Source: Agrypnia vestita
Taxonomy: Eukaryota > Arthropoda > Insecta > Trichoptera > Phryganeidae
Direction: 5' to 3'
Assembly: GCA_016648135.1 (NCBI GenBank)
Contig: JADDOH010023626.1
Span: forward strand, 1 to 64,000
Length of the DNA: 64,000 nt
The position numbers and the translations under genes were made by a program. The notes under the pieces were generated by a model, which had not been told where the DNA came from, made no database searches, and was given only the letters and a program-made list of their open reading frames with translations. This document shows, piece by piece, positions 62,735 to 64,000 of the stretch. Positions within the stretch are counted from its first letter, which is position 1. Each line of letters opens with the position of its first letter.

Positions 62735-63000
62735 CCGAGGCGCAGTGGCCGTGGCTCCTGTGCCGGGCCACGCGCTCTGTCCCGCCGATCGTCGTCGCTG
62801 GGTCTGCATTGTCGGGAGGCATCTGGCCTCCCTTTGGAACATCGTCGAGGCGTGGTGGCCGTGACCCCTGGCCTAGATCACACGCGCTGTTCCACCGACC
62901 GTCGTCACTGCATCGGCAGGTGATTGGAGGCGTCTGTCCTCCAATCGGGAACCTCTCGCGGAGAATTGGACACCGCCGAGGCGCAATGGCCATGGCTTCT
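62735..63000. repeat. GC-rich tandem repeat, unit about 110-135 bp
   Basis: CCGAGGCGCAGTGGCCGTGG (about 62737), CGAGGCGTGGTGGCCGTGAC (about 62845) and CCGAGGCGCAATGGCCATGG (about 62973) begin successive units with CCGCCGATCGTCGTC or CCACCGACCGTCGTC in between. It is surrounded by a CpG-rich block from 62610 to 63200. Overlapping open frames here are composition effects. Confidence 0.75.
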
Positions 63001-63228
63001 TACAGCTTCTCCTCCGCTGCCGGTGGCGTCACGACAGGCACGGGAAAAAATGGCGGCCACCCAAACAGGTGGCGTGGCGCCTAGAATCGAGACTCGTCCC
63101 CGCCGGGAGACCATAACGAACGGCCCGGGCGGCTGCCCGCACCTCATGTATATCTTCCGTCTGTACGGGGAGCTTCTCCCCGCGCTTCCTCTCCACCCTG
63201 CTCCGCATTGAACAAACGAACAGAAAAC

Positions 63229-63236
63229 TTTGGCGC
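63229..63236 (+). promoter_or_regulatory. E2F-type word upstream of the Arp5-like exon
   Basis: TTTGGCGC, extended to TTTGGCGCGTA as at the Mlh1 site (3884), lies after the CpG-rich block and 597 bp before the predicted start at 63833. Confidence 0.2.
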
Positions 63237-63240
63237 GTAA

Positions 63241-63808
63241 ATAATTCCAACCACTGTCTGCTTGCGTTACTATTACCTAATTTACAAAATAACTAAAGTT
63301 AAAAAATAATATTTACAATATAAAATCTTATTCTAAAACAATATTATTATACTTATCCTACGGCCTAAAATCTAATTATTAAATAAGGCGCCAACTTAAG
63401 GAATGCGGCGGCGTGTAGCCACATCTGTTTTCGCCAATTCAAAAAAAAAGGTCGGGGCACACATGTGTGTGCGAGCACTTTTTCGAATAATTTATAGAAA
63501 TCGCGCATTATGTTACCCCTCTTTGTTATCGCATTTGATCGCTTATACATAGGAAGGTACATTGTATAATTTTATGCTTTTATTCTGTGGTATAGTATAT
63601 AATAATCTTTGCTAATTTTGGAAGGACATGGGCTGTGGACATGGGCAGGACTGCTTTGTATTGTTTTTGGTATTATGTTATTATATTTCTCTTTTCTATG
63701 ATTATATTATCTTATCTATGTCTATGGTAGAGTATTGACAGATATCAAATATACACAATACATAACCCGATTCTGCCGGTGAAACTTTATACATATATTT
63801 ATTATTAG
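63241..63808. other. AT-rich sequence before the Arp5-like exon
   Basis: It ends in a plausible acceptor (ATATTTATTATTAG), so it may be an intron following a 5' UTR exon placed in or near the CpG-rich block. Confidence 0.35.
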
Positions 63809-63832
63809 GAAAAAGGTGTTGTGAAGAACGAT

Positions 63833-63938
63833 ATGACTAACATTTTGGAATTAAAAGACTCCAAAACAGTACCAGATATTGTACATGAATATTCGTCTAC
63901 TTTGAGAGATGGAAACGTTCCTTTAGTTATTGACAATG
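63833..63938 (+). CDS. Arp5: Probable actin-related protein 5, first coding exon
   Basis: The exon encodes MTNILELKDSKTVPDIVHEY then SSTLRDGNVPLVIDNG and ends at GTAATT within the G codon. VPLVIDNG is the first phosphate-loop strand of the actin fold (actin ALVxDNGS), and the leading segment ILELKD...PDxxHxY with VPxVIDNG fits the N terminus of Arp5, a subunit of the INO80 nucleosome remodelling complex in the nucleus. An in-frame stop at 63806-63808 and an acceptor-like AG just before 63809 suggest that translation starts at 63833 and that a 5' UTR exon lies upstream. The rest of the gene is outside the window. Another actin-related protein cannot be excluded. Confidence 0.65.
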
Positions 63939-64000
63939 GTAATTTATTGATGTTATTTGAATAGTAATTAATGCAACAAGTTATTGTGTTTATAATTGAT

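Noticed and set aside
62450..63250. Several overlapping open frames on both strands
   Set aside because: They overlap in all frames inside a GC-rich tandem repeat, the expected effect of composition; none has a domain.
63912..63940. Missing Mlh1 exon (DNG motif)
   Set aside because: VPLVIDNG lacks the following TGI and the upstream Mlh1 context; it fits the actin fold instead.

Overview
The window looks like insect nuclear DNA. It is AT-rich, its genes are split by GT-AG introns, and it carries a ZAD-type C2H2 zinc-finger gene (an arthropod family), an IKK-gamma/kenny gene, and a dense mixture of mariner, hAT, pogo-like, Helitron-like, Penelope-like, LINE and foldback elements. I do not assign an order or species. 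No bacterial-type operon, rRNA or CRISPR array is present.

Layout. Positions 1-3.6 kb hold an eroded Penelope-like reverse transcriptase and an inverted pair of hammerhead-like motifs. Positions 4011-4271 (+) carry the first two coding exons of the mismatch-repair gene Mlh1; the rest of that gene was not found. From 4.36 to 12.4 kb there is only mobile DNA: a hAT-like element with a perfect 8-bp target duplication, foldback elements, a LINE 3' end, a Helitron-like element built on a ~128-bp minisatellite, and a tRNA-derived inverted repeat. From 19258 down to 12488 (-) lies a complete three-exon ZAD/C2H2 zinc-finger gene (446 aa predicted) whose second intron holds two LINE copies. From 19.3 to 25 kb are two GC-richer blocks of unknown origin, a small HTH transposase-like gene and MITEs.

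The main gene is on the + strand from 25195 to 55558: an IKK-gamma/NEMO (kenny) orthologue in at least 13 exons. It has an N-terminal LIR-like motif, the NEMO N-terminal helix, long coiled coils, a UBAN ubiquitin-binding motif and a C2HC zinc finger. Two features stand out. Consecutive exons 3 and 4 are paralogous and lie in the same phase, as expected for a tandem exon duplication that could be spliced alternatively. There are also two separate terminal exons, each encoding its own C2HC finger with its own stop codon, 7.7 kb apart. A full-length mariner with an intact DD34D transposase and perfect TA duplication sits between these two terminal exons.

From 57.9 to 61.9 kb are a pogo-like MITE and a 2.5-kb hAT element that contains a LINE fragment and a solo LTR, each boundary supported by sequence. 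The window ends with a GC-rich repeat block and, at 63833, the first coding exon of what is probably the actin-related protein Arp5. In cell terms, Mlh1 acts in DNA repair, IKK-gamma in the IMD/NF-kB immune pathway, the ZAD protein is presumably a DNA-binding regulator, and Arp5 is an INO80 chromatin-remodelling subunit. They are neighbours with no evident shared pathway.
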